Source of the DNA: Chromobacterium haemolyticum DSM 19808
GTDB taxonomy: Bacteria; Pseudomonadota; Gammaproteobacteria; Burkholderiales; Chromobacteriaceae
Reading direction: 5' to 3'
NCBI RefSeq assembly: GCF_000711885.1
Contig: NZ_JONK01000020.1
Coordinates: 33,762 to 97,761 of the forward strand
Length of the DNA: 64,000 bases
The number at the start of each line of letters is the position of its first letter. Position 1 is the first letter of the stretch. Shown piece after piece: positions 1-9,005 of this stretch. The notes below the pieces were generated by a model, which saw nothing but the letters and a program-made list of their open reading frames with translations, had not been told where the DNA came from and searched no databases. The translations under genes and the position numbers were made by a program.

Positions 1-504
1 GCTTGGCCTGTGCTGCCGCTAAGGGCCTTGGGAGCGCGGGCTGGGGAGCTGGCGCGGGTCGAGGATGCCGGCGCGCCGCCGCTGCTTGCCTTGCCGGGTG
101 GGCGCGTCTGTGCCCGCTATGGAGTGGGCGGCGCGCGCCATCAGGCGGCAGCCGGTTTCCCGCAGGTGATGGATCACGGACTGCCGGCCCTGCAAGCGGC
201 GCGGCGGCGCGGCGCGGCTGAGACGCCGGCGCGGCTGGACGCGCTGCTGGCGATCATGCGGCAGCTGGACGACACCTGTTTATTGGCCCGAGGCGGCAGG
301 TTCGGCCTGGAACTGGCGCAAGACGGCGCGGCGGCGGTATTGCAGGCGGGGGGCTGCGCCAGTCAAGAGGGATGGCGGCTGTTGTTGAAGCTGGACCAGC
401 GCCTGCGCCGCCGCCGTTTGTCGCCGGGCGGCGCGGCGGATTTGCTGGCGGCGACCTTACTGTTGGACAGCCTGGCGCAGACGCAGGCAAGGGAGGACTA
501 CGAG
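1..504 (+). CDS. mdcB: Triphosphoribosyl-dephospho-CoA synthase MdcB, C-terminal part (gene starts before the window)
   Basis: The frame is open from base 1, so the N-terminus is missing. About 168 residues are seen. MdcB makes the triphosphoribosyl-dephospho-CoA precursor of the prosthetic group of the malonate decarboxylase carrier protein. CitG/MdcB-family landmarks are visible: [16 protein letters not shown] near residue 38 of the visible part and [11 protein letters not shown] near residue 89, followed by the C-terminal [12 protein letters not shown] motif. No stop codon separates this frame from mdcC: the reading runs through a Shine-Dalgarno sequence (491-496) into the mdcC ATG at 505. 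The protein may therefore be fused to the carrier protein, or made with both a long and a short product. The family assignment is firm; the end given here is the fusion point, not a stop. Confidence 0.85.
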
Positions 505-828
505 ATGGAACGCTACACATTCACTTACTCGGCAGCGGCTGGTCCTGGTGTCCGGCGGAGCTTGGCCGGGGTCGTGGGATCCGGGGATTTGGAGGTACTG
601 CTGGAGCCGTCAACGTCCGGCGTGAGCCAAGTCATGGTGAGCACCGCCTTGGCGGGAACCGAACTCATTTGGCGCAGGGTGCTGGAGCGCGTGTTCGCTG
701 AGACGGCCTGGCCGCCGGTCCGTTTGGAAATCCATGACTTCGGCGCCAGCCCCGGGGTGATCCGGTTGCGGCTGGCGCAAGCGCTGGAGACTGGCCGGCG
801 GACAGGGGGCGACGATGGCCGCTGTTGA
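505..828 (+). CDS. mdcC: Malonate decarboxylase acyl carrier protein (delta subunit) MdcC, in frame with mdcB
   Basis: This 107-residue reading is the carrier subunit that holds the malonyl/acetyl thioester on a phosphoribosyl-dephospho-CoA arm. The conserved [12 protein letters not shown] block contains the expected attachment serine (about residue 26). The ATG at 505 has a good Shine-Dalgarno (GGGAGG, 491-496) eight bases upstream, so independent initiation is likely even though the frame is continuous with mdcB. MdcB and MdcG make and attach the prosthetic group, and MdcH is the malonyl transferase. The stop at 826-828 overlaps the mdcD start by 14 bases, which suggests translational coupling. 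Confidence 0.9.
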   Translation: MERYTFTYSAAAGPGVRRSLAGVVGSGDLEVLLEPSTSGVSQVMVSTALAGTELIWRRVLERVFAETAWPPVRLEIHDFGASPGVIRLRLAQALETGRRTGGDDGRC

Positions 829-1684
829 GATTCTGCAACGTGACCGCCTGAGCGAGCATGGCGCGCGCCAGCGGCTGAAAAAGCTGTTGGACCCCGGTAG
901 TTTCCGAGAGCTGTTGGATCCGTTTCAGCGGCTGGAGTCGCCATGGCTGGAGCGGCAGGGCATCGTCGCTCAGTCCGACGACGGCGTGGTGGCGGCGCGA
1001 GGCCGGCTGGATGGCCATGAAGTCGCCGCGCTGGCGATAGAGGGCGCTTTCCTCGGCGGCAGCCTGGGCGAAGTCTCCGGCGCCAAGATCGCCGGCATGC
1101 TGGAACTGGCCGCCGAGGCCAACCGTCACGGCCGGCCGACGGCCGCCTTGCTATTGCTGGAAACCGGCGGAGTCAGGCTGCAGGAAGCGAATCTGGGCTT
1201 GGCCGCGATTGCCGATATCCATGCAGCCATCGTCGACCTGCGCCGCTACCGGCCGGTGATCGCGGTCAGCGTTGGACCGGTGGGGTGTTTTGGCGGCATG
1301 GGCATCGCCGCCGGCTTATGCAGCTATTTGTTGCTGACCCGCGAGGCGCGCCTGGGGCTGAATGGGCCGGCGGTGATCGAGCAAGAGGCCGGGCCAGCGG
1401 AGTACGACGCAAGCGACCGCGAGTTGATCTGGAGCCTGAGCGGCGGCGAGCAGCGCCATGCCACCGGCTTTGCCGATGTGTGTTGCGTCGATGACGCGGC
1501 GGCGATCCGCCGGCAAGTGCAGGACTGGTTGCGACGAGGCCCGCCGCCGCGGCACCGCAGCCAGCGCATTGATGATTACCGCGCGGTGCTGGCGCGGCTG
1601 GACGCGGCGGAACAGGCTGACGCGGGGCGAGCGCGGAGCGCGTTCTCCCTGACGCAAGGCGATGTCATGGAAGGAGGGCTGTGA
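815..1684 (+). CDS. mdcD: Malonate decarboxylase beta subunit MdcD
   Basis: A 289-residue carboxyltransferase-fold protein that, with MdcE, decarboxylates malonyl-S-carrier to acetyl-S-carrier in the cytoplasm. Family features include [19 protein letters not shown] near residues 90-108 and the glycine-rich oxyanion region [16 protein letters not shown] near 155-170, followed by [14 protein letters not shown]. Length fits the family. It overlaps mdcC upstream, and its TGA (1682-1684) overlaps the next start in ATGA fashion. In many genomes mdcE follows directly; here a peptidase and a permease gene intervene. Confidence 0.93.
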   Translation: MAAVEILQRDRLSEHGARQRLKKLLDPGSFRELLDPFQRLESPWLERQGIVAQSDDGVVAARGRLDGHEVAALAIEGAFLGGSLGEVSGAKIAGMLELAAEANRHGRPTAALLLLETGGVRLQEANLGLAAIADIHAAIVDLRRYRPVIAVSVGPVGCFGGMGIAAGLCSYLLLTREARLGLNGPAVIEQEAGPAEYDASDRELIWSLSGGEQRHATGFADVCCVDDAAAIRRQVQDWLRRGPPPRHRSQRIDDYRAVLARLDAAEQADAGRARSAFSLTQGDVMEGGL

Positions 1685-3105
1685 TGATGACTGGACAACA
1701 AGTCGCCGCGCAGGCGCAGGCTTTCTTTGACCGCGGCGAGCTGCGGCAAGCGTTGGCGCGGCGGGTGGCGATGGCGACCGAAAGCCAGGATCCGCAGGGC
1801 AGGGAGAGTTTGCTGCGGTATTTGCAAACTGAAATCGCGCCAGCCCTGAGCGCCATCGGTTTTACCTGCGAATTGCTCGACAATCCGGTGCAAGCCGATT
1901 GCCCGTTTTTGCTGGCGGAACGGCGGGAAGGGGCGGATTTGCCAACCTTGCTGTGTTACGGCCACGGCGACGTGGTGTTCGGGCAGGCGGAACATTGGCG
2001 CGAGGGCTTGCAGCCTTGGACGCTGCTTGAGGAGGGCGATCGCTGGTATGGCCGCGGCAGCGCCGACAACAAGGGTCAGCACACGATTAATTTCGCAGCC
2101 TTGCAACAGGTGTACCAGGCCAGGGGCGGGCGCTTGGGCTTTAACTGCAAGATCCTGTTCGAAATGGGCGAGGAAATCAGCTCTCCCGGCCTGGCGGAAA
2201 TCTGTCTTCGGCATCGGCGGCGCTTGGCGGCGGATATTTTCATCGCCTCGGACGGCCCGCGTTTGAGCGCGGAACGGCCCACCCTGTTTTTAGGCTCTAG
2301 GGGCTGTATTAATTTTAGGCTCAGTCTGCAGGCGCGCCAACAGGCTTATCACTCCGGGAACTGGGGCGGTCTCTTGAGCAACCCCGCCATTCAATTGGCC
2401 AACGCCATCGCCTGCCTGGTGAATCAGCATGGGCAGATTCAGGTGAGCGCCTTGAAGCCTCCGGCGCTGAGCGCCGGCCTGAAGGCGTTGTTAAGCGATA
2501 TTGCGCTTGAGCCGCAGCCTGGTGATCCGCTGATTGATCCGGACTGGGGCGAGGCCGGCTTAAGTCCGACGGAGAGACTTTACGGCTGGAATAGCCTGGA
2601 GGTGTTGTCTTTCCTGGCCGGGGATCCGGTGAAACCAGTCAATGCGATTCCTCCTTCCGCCGCTGCGGTGTGCCAGCTACGTTTCGTCGTAGGCACGGAT
2701 TGGCAAGCCTGCGGTCAGCATGTGCGCAGGCATTTGGACGCGCATGGTTTTGAACAGGTGGAGGTTGAGGTATTGAGTAGCTCCCCCGCCACGCGTTTTG
2801 ATCCGGAAAGCCGATTGGTGTCGTGGGCCTTGCAGATTATTCAACAAGCTTCCGGGAAAAAACCGGCCTTGCTGCCCAATATCGGCGGTTCGCTGCCGAA
2901 CGAGGTGTTTGCCGACATCCTGCAACTGCCCACTTTATGGATTCCCCATTCCTATCCCGCTTGTGGCCAGCATGGCGCGAATGAACATATGTTGAAATCC
3001 ATCGCCAGAGAAGGTTTGCAAATCATGACCCGGCTTTTTTGGGAATTGGGAGAGTCGGGAAAACATAGGGTGCCATTGTGCGGCAAGGATTTGGCCGAGC
3101 GGTGA
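1684..3105 (+). CDS. M20-family metallopeptidase/amidohydrolase
   Basis: A 473-residue protein of the M20 dinuclear-zinc hydrolase family. Visible metal-site and catalytic residues are H94 and D96 in CYGHGD, D128 in GSADNKG, the pair E163/E164 in MGEEISSPG, Asp in ASDGP, and a late His in GANEHM. M20 enzymes cleave peptide or N-acyl bonds; the substrate here cannot be read from sequence. The start chosen is the ATG at 1684, six bases after AAGGAGG (1671-1677), overlapping the mdcD stop; a GTG at 1681 and an ATG at 1687 are alternatives. Its place inside the malonate decarboxylase operon suggests a hydrolase that releases malonate or a related acid, which is inference. The second half is visibly richer in A and T than the mdc genes. 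Confidence 0.85.
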   Translation: MMTGQQVAAQAQAFFDRGELRQALARRVAMATESQDPQGRESLLRYLQTEIAPALSAIGFTCELLDNPVQADCPFLLAERREGADLPTLLCYGHGDVVFGQAEHWREGLQPWTLLEEGDRWYGRGSADNKGQHTINFAALQQVYQARGGRLGFNCKILFEMGEEISSPGLAEICLRHRRRLAADIFIASDGPRLSAERPTLFLGSRGCINFRLSLQARQQAYHSGNWGGLLSNPAIQLANAIACLVNQHGQIQVSALKPPALSAGLKALLSDIALEPQPGDPLIDPDWGEAGLSPTERLYGWNSLEVLSFLAGDPVKPVNAIPPSAAAVCQLRFVVGTDWQACGQHVRRHLDAHGFEQVEVEVLSSSPATRFDPESRLVSWALQIIQQASGKKPALLPNIGGSLPNEVFADILQLPTLWIPHSYPACGQHGANEHMLKSIAREGLQIMTRLFWELGESGKHRVPLCGKDLAER

Positions 3106-3180
3106 AATAGGTGGTCATTTCAGGCATGGCTAACAATATATTGCCTGCGAATAGCGTTCGCCGGGCAAAGAGGATAGAAC

Positions 3181-4494
3181 ATGGCTAATTCTGTTGCGGT
3201 TGCGCCGAGTGAGGAAAAGCTGGGCAAGCCCAATTTATACCGTACCTTGATAGCCACATGCATAGGCAATGGCCTGGAGTGGTTTGATATCACCATTTAT
3301 GTGTTTTTTGCCAGCTATATCGGCCATGCCTTTTTCCCTAGCGAGGATGTCAGCAATTCCCTGTTGATCACATTCGCCAGCTTTGGCATGTCTTTCATGA
3401 TTCGCCCTTTGGGCGCGATTGTCTTGGGCGCTTATGCGGATAGGGCCGGTCGCAAGGCTTCTTTGCTGGTGTCGATCTCGCTGATGATGTTGGGCAGTTT
3501 GATGATTGCCGTGATGCCCGGTTATGCCGTCATCGGCATGGCCGCGCCGGTGCTGATCGTGCTGGCGCGGCTGATCCAGGGTTTCTCGGCGGGAGGGGAG
3601 TTTGGCAGCTCCACCGCTTTTCTGGTGGAACACTTCCCCGAGCGCAAGGCATTCATCGCCAGCTGGCAGTTTGCCACGCAAGGGGCCAGCACCTTGTTGG
3701 CGGCCGGGTTCGGCATGGGCTTGGCGAGCGCTTTGAGCGAGCAGGATATACAAGATTGGGGGTGGCGCATTCCCTTCTTTTTTGGCCTGCTGATCGGCCC
3801 GGTGGGGCTGTATATTAGGCGCCATATCGATGAATCTCCCGGTTTTCACCAGGGTTTGCAAGATGAGCAGCCGCTGAAAAATATATTTTTACGGCAAAAA
3901 ACCTGATTTTTTACCGCTATCGGTTTAATGATGGTCTCCACCGCCATTAATTATGTCATTAGTTATATTCCCACCTATGCCACTCAAACCCTGAAGTTGC
4001 CCAGTCTTGACGCTTATACCTCCACCTTTGTCGGGGGAGTGATTCTGACGGTGGTCACCCCGCTGGCTGGACTGTGGGCGGAAAAAATAGGGCGTATGAC
4101 TTTGATGAAATGGTCGGTGCTGCTGGTAGTGCTCACCACGTATCCAGGCTTCTATCTATTGGGCCAGCAGCTCAGTCAAACCAGTCTGATATTTTTGGTG
4201 ATGTGGCTGGCTTTGCTCAAGGCGCTGTATTTTTCCGTGATTCCTTCGGTGATGGCGGATTTGTTTCCGCCGGCAAGCCGGGCCACAGGCATTGCCTTGA
4301 GTTACAACATCGCCGTGACTCTATTTGGCGGTTTTGCGCCATTGATCTGCATCTGGTTGATTAAATCGACCGGCGACGATTTGGCCCCTGCTTATTATCT
4401 GGTGGTTTTGGGGATATTCAGTTTGGCGGCGGTTTATCAGGCAAGGCGGAGTATTGAACAGAAAAAAACCGGCGCCGGCGTCGGTCTGGAATGA
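3181..4494 (+). pseudogene. MHS-type MFS permease interrupted by an in-frame TGA
   Basis: Both halves lie in the same frame and together make a full-length (about 437 codons) metabolite:H+ symporter-type MFS protein. A TGA at 3904-3906 (codon 242) separates them. The first half has the family pattern GNGLEWFDITIYVFF, RPLGAIVLGAYADRAGRK and RLIQGFSAGGEFGSSTAF; the second begins FFTAIGLMMVSTAINY and continues with the expected last helices. There is no frame change, so this is a nonsense codon, not a frameshift. The start ATG at 3181 has AGAGGA upstream. The product would import an organic acid. The intact paralogue at 5592 may have taken over. The region is AT-rich compared with its flanks. 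Confidence 0.82.
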
Positions 4495-4529
4495 ACTTGG
4501 CGACCATCGACTGAAGGAGGCGTGAAGAG

Positions 4530-5360
4530 ATGGGAGAGCATGGGATATCGCGGAATCGGGCCAGCCGCTGGCTGGCGGCGCTGAGCGGTGCGCCAGCGCC
4601 GGACAGTGGCGCCTATGGCACGGCGCTGCGGGTGGTCGATGCCAGCCTGAGGGGACAGGCCGCGCGCTATATCGCCCTGACGCCGGATCCGGACAACCGC
4701 TTTGTTCGGGCCCGCCATGGGGAGGTGGGGCTGGAACAGGGCTGGGCGCTGGCGCAAGCGGTGAGGGATGGCATGGCGGCGGATGCCGGCTGCGCCGACA
4801 AACGCGCCATCATCGCGGTGATCGATACTCCGGGCCAGGCTTATGGCCGCCGAGAGGAGGCTTACGGCATCCACCTGGCCTTGGCGGCGGCAGTGGACGC
4901 CTATGCCAGCGCGCGGCTGGCCGGCCACCCGGTGATTGGCCTGATGGTTGGCCAGGCCATGTCCGGAGGCCTGCTCGCCCACGGTCATCAGGCCAATCGT
5001 TTGCTGGCCTTGGACGCCGCCGAGGTCATTACGCAGGCGATGGGCAAGCAGGCGGCGGCGCAGGTGACGCTGCGCTCGGTGGAGGCGCTGGAAGCCTTGG
5101 CTGCGGAGTTGCCGCCCATGGCTTACGACATCCGCAGTTATGCCGGCTTGGGGCTGCTGTGGCGCTTATTGCCGGTGGAGGCCATCGACGCCCCCACGGC
5201 GGCCGACATCGTTCGGGTTCGCATTGCCTTGGGCGAGGCCTTGGCCGATATCCGGCAGGCTGGCGATCAGGGCCGGCGGCAAGGCGCGGGGATGGCGCAA
5301 AGGGCGTCGCGCCTGGTGCGGCAACGGCTGCGCGAGCAATGGGAGCAGAGCTCATGGTGA
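4530..5360 (+). CDS. mdcE: Malonate decarboxylase gamma subunit MdcE
   Basis: A 276-residue partner of MdcD in the decarboxylase core. Features seen are VDTPGQAYGRREEAYGIH-type sequence near residues 98-115 (in the protein IDTPGQAYGRREEAYG) and the conserved HPVIGLMVGQAMSGGLLAHG block near 137-156, typical of the gamma subunit. The ATG at 4530 follows a strong AAGGAGG (4513-4519). The stop overlaps the start of the truncated madL by seven bases, so translation was probably coupled to the original carrier genes. Confidence 0.93.
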   Translation: MGEHGISRNRASRWLAALSGAPAPDSGAYGTALRVVDASLRGQAARYIALTPDPDNRFVRARHGEVGLEQGWALAQAVRDGMAADAGCADKRAIIAVIDTPGQAYGRREEAYGIHLALAAAVDAYASARLAGHPVIGLMVGQAMSGGLLAHGHQANRLLALDAAEVITQAMGKQAAAQVTLRSVEALEALAAELPPMAYDIRSYAGLGLLWRLLPVEAIDAPTAADIVRVRIALGEALADIRQAGDQGRRQGAGMAQRASRLVRQRLREQWEQSSW

Positions 5361-5602
5361 CTTATTGCGTGGTCTTACTGGCGGCCTGCGTTTTGTGTGG
5401 CCTGCCGCTGGGGGACGTGCTGGGGTGGCTGATCGGCGTCACAGCCGATGTCGGCGGCGTGGGCTTCTCCATGTTGCTGCTGATCGCCAGCAGCGAGTGG
5501 CTGCGTGGTCGGGGGGCGCTGGTAGTGTTTCACGCAGCGCAGCAGGTCGTAAATACGTTCTTAAGTCCCCAACCAATAGCAGGAGGCCGCTATGTCGCTT
5601 GA
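5354..5602 (+). pseudogene. madL: Truncated malonate transporter subunit MadL
   Basis: The first 55 or so residues (starting MVTYCVVLLAACVLCGLPLG and containing TADVGGVGFSMLLLI) match the start of MadL, the small membrane subunit of the MadLM malonate carrier, usually about 120-140 residues. After EWLRGRGALVV the sequence no longer looks like MadL. The DNA there (about 5531-5560) matches one end of the window's 143-bp mobile element. The frame closes at 5602, overlapping the next gene. No madM is present nearby. The residues HAAQQVV read here resemble the AAQQ motif of intact MadL, so an internal deletion is an alternative to element-mediated truncation. Confidence 0.7.
5531..5563 (+). repeat. 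Relic end of the 143-bp stop-codon-associated element
   Basis: The stretch GCGCAGCAGGTCGTAAATAC followed by GTTC and TTA matches the right end of the full elements (22 of 25 bases against the end of the copy at 33126-33267, reverse complement). It is followed by TTA, as in the copies with a TTA repeat. The rest of the element is absent. It lies exactly where madL loses its similarity. Confidence 0.6.
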
Positions 5603-6917
5603 GACTTCTTCCCGTTCTCGCATTCAACAGGTGGCGGCAGCCATCATAGGCAATGCCTTGGAATGGTACGACTTCATCATCTACGGCTTCATGACTGGGG
5701 TGATTTCCAAGCAGTTCTTTCCCGCCGATGGTCAGGAGTACACCTCTTTGCTGCTCGCCACAGCCACTTTCGGCGCCGGTTTTGTGATGCGGCCGGTGGG
5801 CGGAGTGCTGTTGGGCGTCTACGCGGATCGCAAAGGCCGCAAGGCGGCATTGCAACTCATCATGGGATTGATGAGCCTGGCCATCCTCATCATTGTGCTG
5901 GCGCCGCCTTATGCCGCCATTGGAGTGGCCGCGCCGGCGCTCATTCTGCTGGCGCGCTTGATCCAGGGCTTCGCCACCGGCGGCGAGTACGCCAGCTCCA
6001 CCGCTTTTCTGGTGGAAATGGCGCCGCCGGGCAAGCACGGCTTGTATGGTTCCTGGCAGTTGTTCGGCCAGTCGCTTGCGGTGTTGACCGGTGCGGCCAT
6101 GGGCGCCTTGGTCAGCTATGCTTTCACCCCGCCGCAATTGGAGGCGTGGGCTTGGCGCTTGCCCTTTGTCTTTGGTTTGCTGATTGTGCCGGTGGGATTG
6201 TGGATGCGGCGTCATATGGAGGAAACCGAAGCCTTCGTCCACGCCAGCCGTCAGCCGGCCGCCACGCCGCTTGCGCTGGGTTTGGCCGGCAACATGGGGG
6301 GTATGTGGACGACGCTGGCGCTGATCGTGCCGGGCACCGCGGTGTTCTATGTGGTCCTGATCAGCATGCCTGGCTATGCCAGCCGTCAGTTTGGCCTGCC
6401 GCTGGAGCAGGCTTTCGCGGCCCAGACCGTTGCGGTGGCAGTGCTGACTCTGGTGACGCCGTTGTCCGGGTGGTGGTCGGACCGAATTGGACGGTGGCCG
6501 ATCCTGCTGGGCGCGCAGGGGATGATGCTGCTGCTGGTCTATCCGCTGTTCTGGTGGCTGGAGCAGACGCCTAGCATTGAGCGTTTGCTGGCGGTTCAAG
6601 TGACCATGTGCGTGTTGCAAGGCCTGTGCAATGGCCCGGTACCGGCCGCGGTCAGCGAACTGTTCCCGGTCAAGGTGCGCTCCACGGCGATGTCGATTTC
6701 CTACAATCTGGCGGTGATGCTGTTTGGCGGTTTCGCGCCCTTCATCGTCACCTTGCTCACTCAGCACAGCGGCTCCTCATTGGCGCCGGCCTTCTATCTG
6801 ATGTTCTGTCTGCCAATTGGACTGCTGGGCGCTTACCGGCTGCGCGCGCCGGCCCGCGCCGTCGGATTCGAGAACCGCGGCCAGCCGCCCCACAAGGAAG
6901 GAGCAAGCCGTGTTTAG
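5592..6917 (+). CDS. MHS-type MFS organic acid:H+ symporter, intact
   Basis: A 441-residue inner-membrane transporter with 12 predicted hydrophobic segments. Family patterns are GNALEWYDFIIYGFM near residue 20, RPVGGVLLGVYADRKGRK near 75-92 (the cytoplasmic loop 2-3 signature), ARLIQGFATGGEYASSTAFLVE near 120-141, and VSELFPVKVRSTAMSISYNLAV near the C-terminus. It resembles the broken permease at 3181. The ATG at 5592 follows GCAGGAGG. The stop overlaps the amidase start by eight bases. As the only intact carrier in the cluster it is the likely importer of the cluster's substrate, which is inference from position. Confidence 0.9.
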   Translation: MSLETSSRSRIQQVAAAIIGNALEWYDFIIYGFMTGVISKQFFPADGQEYTSLLLATATFGAGFVMRPVGGVLLGVYADRKGRKAALQLIMGLMSLAILIIVLAPPYAAIGVAAPALILLARLIQGFATGGEYASSTAFLVEMAPPGKHGLYGSWQLFGQSLAVLTGAAMGALVSYAFTPPQLEAWAWRLPFVFGLLIVPVGLWMRRHMEETEAFVHASRQPAATPLALGLAGNMGGMWTTLALIVPGTAVFYVVLISMPGYASRQFGLPLEQAFAAQTVAVAVLTLVTPLSGWWSDRIGRWPILLGAQGMMLLLVYPLFWWLEQTPSIERLLAVQVTMCVLQGLCNGPVPAAVSELFPVKVRSTAMSISYNLAVMLFGGFAPFIVTLLTQHSGSSLAPAFYLMFCLPIGLLGAYRLRAPARAVGFENRGQPPHKEGASRV

Positions 6918-8373
6918 GATCGAAACGCCTGCCGGCGTACGGGAAATTGTTGAGTTGGACGGGGGCGAGCTGTCCGCCGCCTTGCACGAGCGGCGCTTGT
7001 CCTGCCGCGATGCGATGCAGGCTTATCTGCAGCAGATTGAAACTCTGAATCCGGGCGTCAAGGCCGTGGTGTCGCTACAACCCGTCGACGTCTTGCTGGC
7101 TGAAGCCGAGCGTTGCGACGCCGAGCTGAGCCGCGGTTTCAGCCGCGGCTGGATGCATGGCTTCCCGCTGGCGGTCAAGGACCTGGCCGCCGCGCGCGGT
7201 TTGATCGCCAGCATGGGCTCGCCCCTGTATCGCGGCCAAGTGTCCACGCAGGACGACATCATGGTGGAGCGCATGCGTGCGGCGGGGGCCATCATTATCG
7301 GCAAGACCAACACACCGGAGTTCGGTGCCGGCTCCCATACTTACAACCCGGTATTCGGCGCTACCGGTAATGCCTATGATCCGGCGCGCAGCGCCGGCGG
7401 CAGCAGCGGCGGCGCTGCGGTGGCCCTGGCTTTGCGCATGCTGCCGGTGGCGGACGGCAGCGACATGATGGGCTCCTTGCGCAACCCGGCGGCGTTCAAC
7501 AATATTTTTGGTTTCCGTCCCAGCGCCGGCGTCGCGCCGCTGGGCCCCTCGCCGGAGCTCTACCTTCAGCAACTCGCTACCGTGGGGCCGATGGCGCGGT
7601 CGGTGCCGGACCTGCTGGCCTTGCTGCGCATTCAGGCCGGGGCGGACCCGCGCGCCCCGCTGGCCTACGATCCGCCGGATTGGCGGCAGCCGTTGGAGCG
7701 TGACCTGCGCGGCGCGCGGCTGGGCTGGCTTGGCGACTACGATGGCTATTTGCCGATGGAAGACGGTGTGCTGGCGTTGTGCCGCGGCGCCTTGGCGGAT
7801 TTCGAAGCGCTGGGTTGCGCGGTGGCGCCGGCGTCGCCGGCTTTTGATATGAGCGCGCTATGGCAAAGCTGGCAAACCTTGCGTCACTGGTTGGTGGCCG
7901 GCAGCTTGGAGCACCATTATCGCGACCCGGAGCAGCGACGGTTGTTGAAGCCGGAACTGAAATGGGAAATCGAGGGCGGACTTGGGCTGAGCGCGCTGGA
8001 TGTCTATCAGGCGTCCAAGGTGCGCAGCGATTGGTATCGCGCCATGCTGGCGCTGTTCGAAGACTACGATTACTTGCTGTTGCCCAGCGCCCAAGTGTTT
8101 CCATTCGAGTTGGAGCGGGCCTGGCCTGAGCGGATTGCCGGTGTGCGGATGAGCAGCTACCACCGCTGGATGGAAGTCGTGCTGGCCGCGACCATGGCCG
8201 GCTTGCCGGCGGTCAGCGTGCCGGTGGGTTTTAATCGGCAAGGGTTGCCGATGGGCATGCAGATCATTGGGCGGCCGCGCGCGGATCTGGCGGTGTTGCA
8301 ACTGGCCCATGGTTATGATCTGCGTACCGCCTGGACCCGCCGCAGGCCGCCGCCGGCTTTGAGGGCGGTCTGA
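6910..8373 (+). CDS. Amidase-signature-family hydrolase
   Basis: A 487-residue amidase with the Ser-cis-Ser-Lys triad: K90 in AVKDL, S165 in AGGSSGG and the nucleophile S189 in GSDMMGSLRNP. Downstream GFRPSAG and AGLPAVSVPVGF also fit. The spacing of 24 residues between the two serines matches malonamidase E2 as I recall it. The usual GSDTGGS has become GSDMMGS here, which alters the pocket next to the nucleophile. The start is GTG at 6910, preceded by AAGGAAGGAG (6895-6904); reading further upstream adds sequence without family resemblance. Setting in the malonate operon suggests hydrolysis of a malonamide-like or malonyl-amide compound, which is inference. Confidence 0.88.
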   Translation: MFRIETPAGVREIVELDGGELSAALHERRLSCRDAMQAYLQQIETLNPGVKAVVSLQPVDVLLAEAERCDAELSRGFSRGWMHGFPLAVKDLAAARGLIASMGSPLYRGQVSTQDDIMVERMRAAGAIIIGKTNTPEFGAGSHTYNPVFGATGNAYDPARSAGGSSGGAAVALALRMLPVADGSDMMGSLRNPAAFNNIFGFRPSAGVAPLGPSPELYLQQLATVGPMARSVPDLLALLRIQAGADPRAPLAYDPPDWRQPLERDLRGARLGWLGDYDGYLPMEDGVLALCRGALADFEALGCAVAPASPAFDMSALWQSWQTLRHWLVAGSLEHHYRDPEQRRLLKPELKWEIEGGLGLSALDVYQASKVRSDWYRAMLALFEDYDYLLLPSAQVFPFELERAWPERIAGVRMSSYHRWMEVVLAATMAGLPAVSVPVGFNRQGLPMGMQIIGRPRADLAVLQLAHGYDLRTAWTRRRPPPALRAV

Positions 8374-8375
8374 GC

Positions 8376-9005
8376 ATGCCTTGTTGGCGGGCGCATGATC
8401 TGCTGCGGGTGGGCGATGTCGCCGGACTGCGCTTGCCGGCGGGACGGCCGGACTGGCTGGCCGCGGGCCGGCCATTGGCCGATCTGGTGGTGGTGCGGCG
8501 CGATGTGCGCTCCGGCGGCGACATCCCCGTGGGCTTGCGCGCTTGGCGACGGGAACAGCGGCTGGCGGCCTGGCTGGCGCCGGAGGCGGTGGCGAAGCGG
8601 CTGAGCCCGGAAAGCCTGTTGGCGAGGCTGGACGATTGGAGCGGTTTCAGGCAGCCGGCCCTGTCGGCGCTGGCCGCGTTGCGGCCATGGATGGACGCGT
8701 GCGGCTGGGCCTGGGGGCCCACGGGTAGCTGCGGCTTTGCACTGGCCAGCGGTTTGCCGCTGCTGCGCGCGGACAGCGATCTGGATCTGCTGATCCGGCT
8801 GCCGAGCCGGCCTGACCCGGCGCGATTGAACGAGCTGCGGCGTTTGAATGCGTGGCGGGGGTGCCGGCTAGACGTGCAGATCGATGTCGGCCATGGCGGC
8901 TTCGCGTTGGTGGAATGGTTGTCGGCGCGTGGCGACGTGCTGTTGAAGACCGGGCGGGGGCCGCGCTTGCTTAGCGATCCCTGGAGGTGGGAGGACGGCC
9001 TGTGA
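8376..9005 (+). CDS. mdcG: Malonate decarboxylase holo-ACP synthase MdcG
   Basis: A 209-residue nucleotidyltransferase that attaches the phosphoribosyl-dephospho-CoA group made with MdcB to the MdcC serine. The nucleotidyltransferase signature is visible as GPTGSCGFALASG followed by the acidic pair in SDLDLLIRL (residues about 108-140), then LDVQIDVGHGGFALVEW. It starts two bases after the amidase stop and its TGA overlaps the mdcH GTG (GTGA), so it is co-translated with both neighbours. Confidence 0.9.
   Translation: MPCWRAHDLLRVGDVAGLRLPAGRPDWLAAGRPLADLVVVRRDVRSGGDIPVGLRAWRREQRLAAWLAPEAVAKRLSPESLLARLDDWSGFRQPALSALAALRPWMDACGWAWGPTGSCGFALASGLPLLRADSDLDLLIRLPSRPDPARLNELRRLNAWRGCRLDVQIDVGHGGFALVEWLSARGDVLLKTGRGPRLLSDPWRWEDGL

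Noticed and set aside
3890..3930. Frameshift in the first MHS permease
   Set aside because: Both halves are in the same frame; the break is one TGA codon.
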